From: an uncultured Isosphaeraceae bacterium
GTDB taxonomy: Bacteria; Planctomycetota; Planctomycetia; Isosphaerales; Isosphaeraceae
Length of the DNA stretch: 64,000 nucleotides
Direction of reading: 5' to 3'
Assembly (NCBI GenBank): GCA_945957605.1
Contig: CAMFLR010000009.1
Span: 237,925 to 301,924, forward strand
Below the pieces are notes generated by a model that made no database searches, was not told the origin of the DNA, and saw nothing but the letters and a program-made list of their open reading frames with translations. The translations under genes and the position numbers were made by a program. This document shows, piece after piece, positions 63,951 to 64,000 of this stretch. The first letter of the stretch is position 1. Each line of letters starts with the position of its first letter.

Positions 63951-64000
63951 AGCCCGTTGAACTATCCGGCGATGGCATTCTCAAATGCTATCGAGCAATC

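Overview
The window comes from a planctomycete. Several proteins carry the planctomycete extracellular N-terminal motif LE-x-R-x-LL-S/T (at 4970, 37954, 38719 and in a broken copy near 29810). There is an ECF sigma factor next to a Ser/Thr kinase/WD40 protein, a lipoprotein-like 'CLWD' protein, and many secreted right-handed beta-helix and repeat proteins. Base composition is moderately GC-rich. I cannot place it below phylum with confidence.

Region by region. 1-11.1 kb: small hypothetical genes (a CLWD repeat protein cut by the window edge, a zinc-ribbon protein, a DUF6331-like protein), two secreted beta-helix proteins, a secreted glutaminase-type hydrolase and a di-heme cytochrome c peroxidase-like protein. 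11.7-15.9 kb: a 1184-aa kinase-TM-WD40-TPR receptor and its ECF sigma factor. 16-29.4 kb: an accessory small-molecule response region with a GlxA-type AraC regulator, DinB-like protein, PEP mutase/isocitrate lyase-family enzyme, TetR-MFS pair, thioredoxin-fold protein, O6-alkylguanine-DNA methyltransferase, DUF1272 protein, a second MFS carrier, and an RND adaptor plus pump. Four copies of one 29-bp operator-like element sit in two equally spaced pairs, before the GlxA/DinB-like genes and before the second MFS gene, which suggests one regulon.

29.8-42.4 kb: a truncated beta-helix gene hit by a decayed IS3-family element, then a surface/secretion locus: a secreted TPR protein, a 1252-aa secreted protein with a TIG-like domain, a small LE-x-R-x-LLS protein and a 1216-aa protein with nine PKD-like domains built partly from exact 621-bp tandem units.

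42.6-56.5 kb: a decayed mobile region with IS3, IS110, IS701-like and IS630 remnants, two tyrosine-recombinase remnants, the 3' part of a tRNA-Ser(GCU), a Fic pseudogene, a SUKH-family protein and small orphan genes. Intact islands in it are a LysR/SnoaL-like pair with a clean LysR box and a translationally coupled pair of secreted/membrane hypotheticals.

57-64 kb: a redox/electrophile-stress cluster (SDR, azoreductase, SnoaL-like, HxlR) bracketed by two related hairpin repeats with compensatory base changes, then a saccharopine dehydrogenase-like gene and an Rrf2 / alpha-beta hydrolase / HxlR group bracketed by a perfect 41-bp inverted repeat. No rRNA, intact tRNA, CRISPR array or replication origin was seen.
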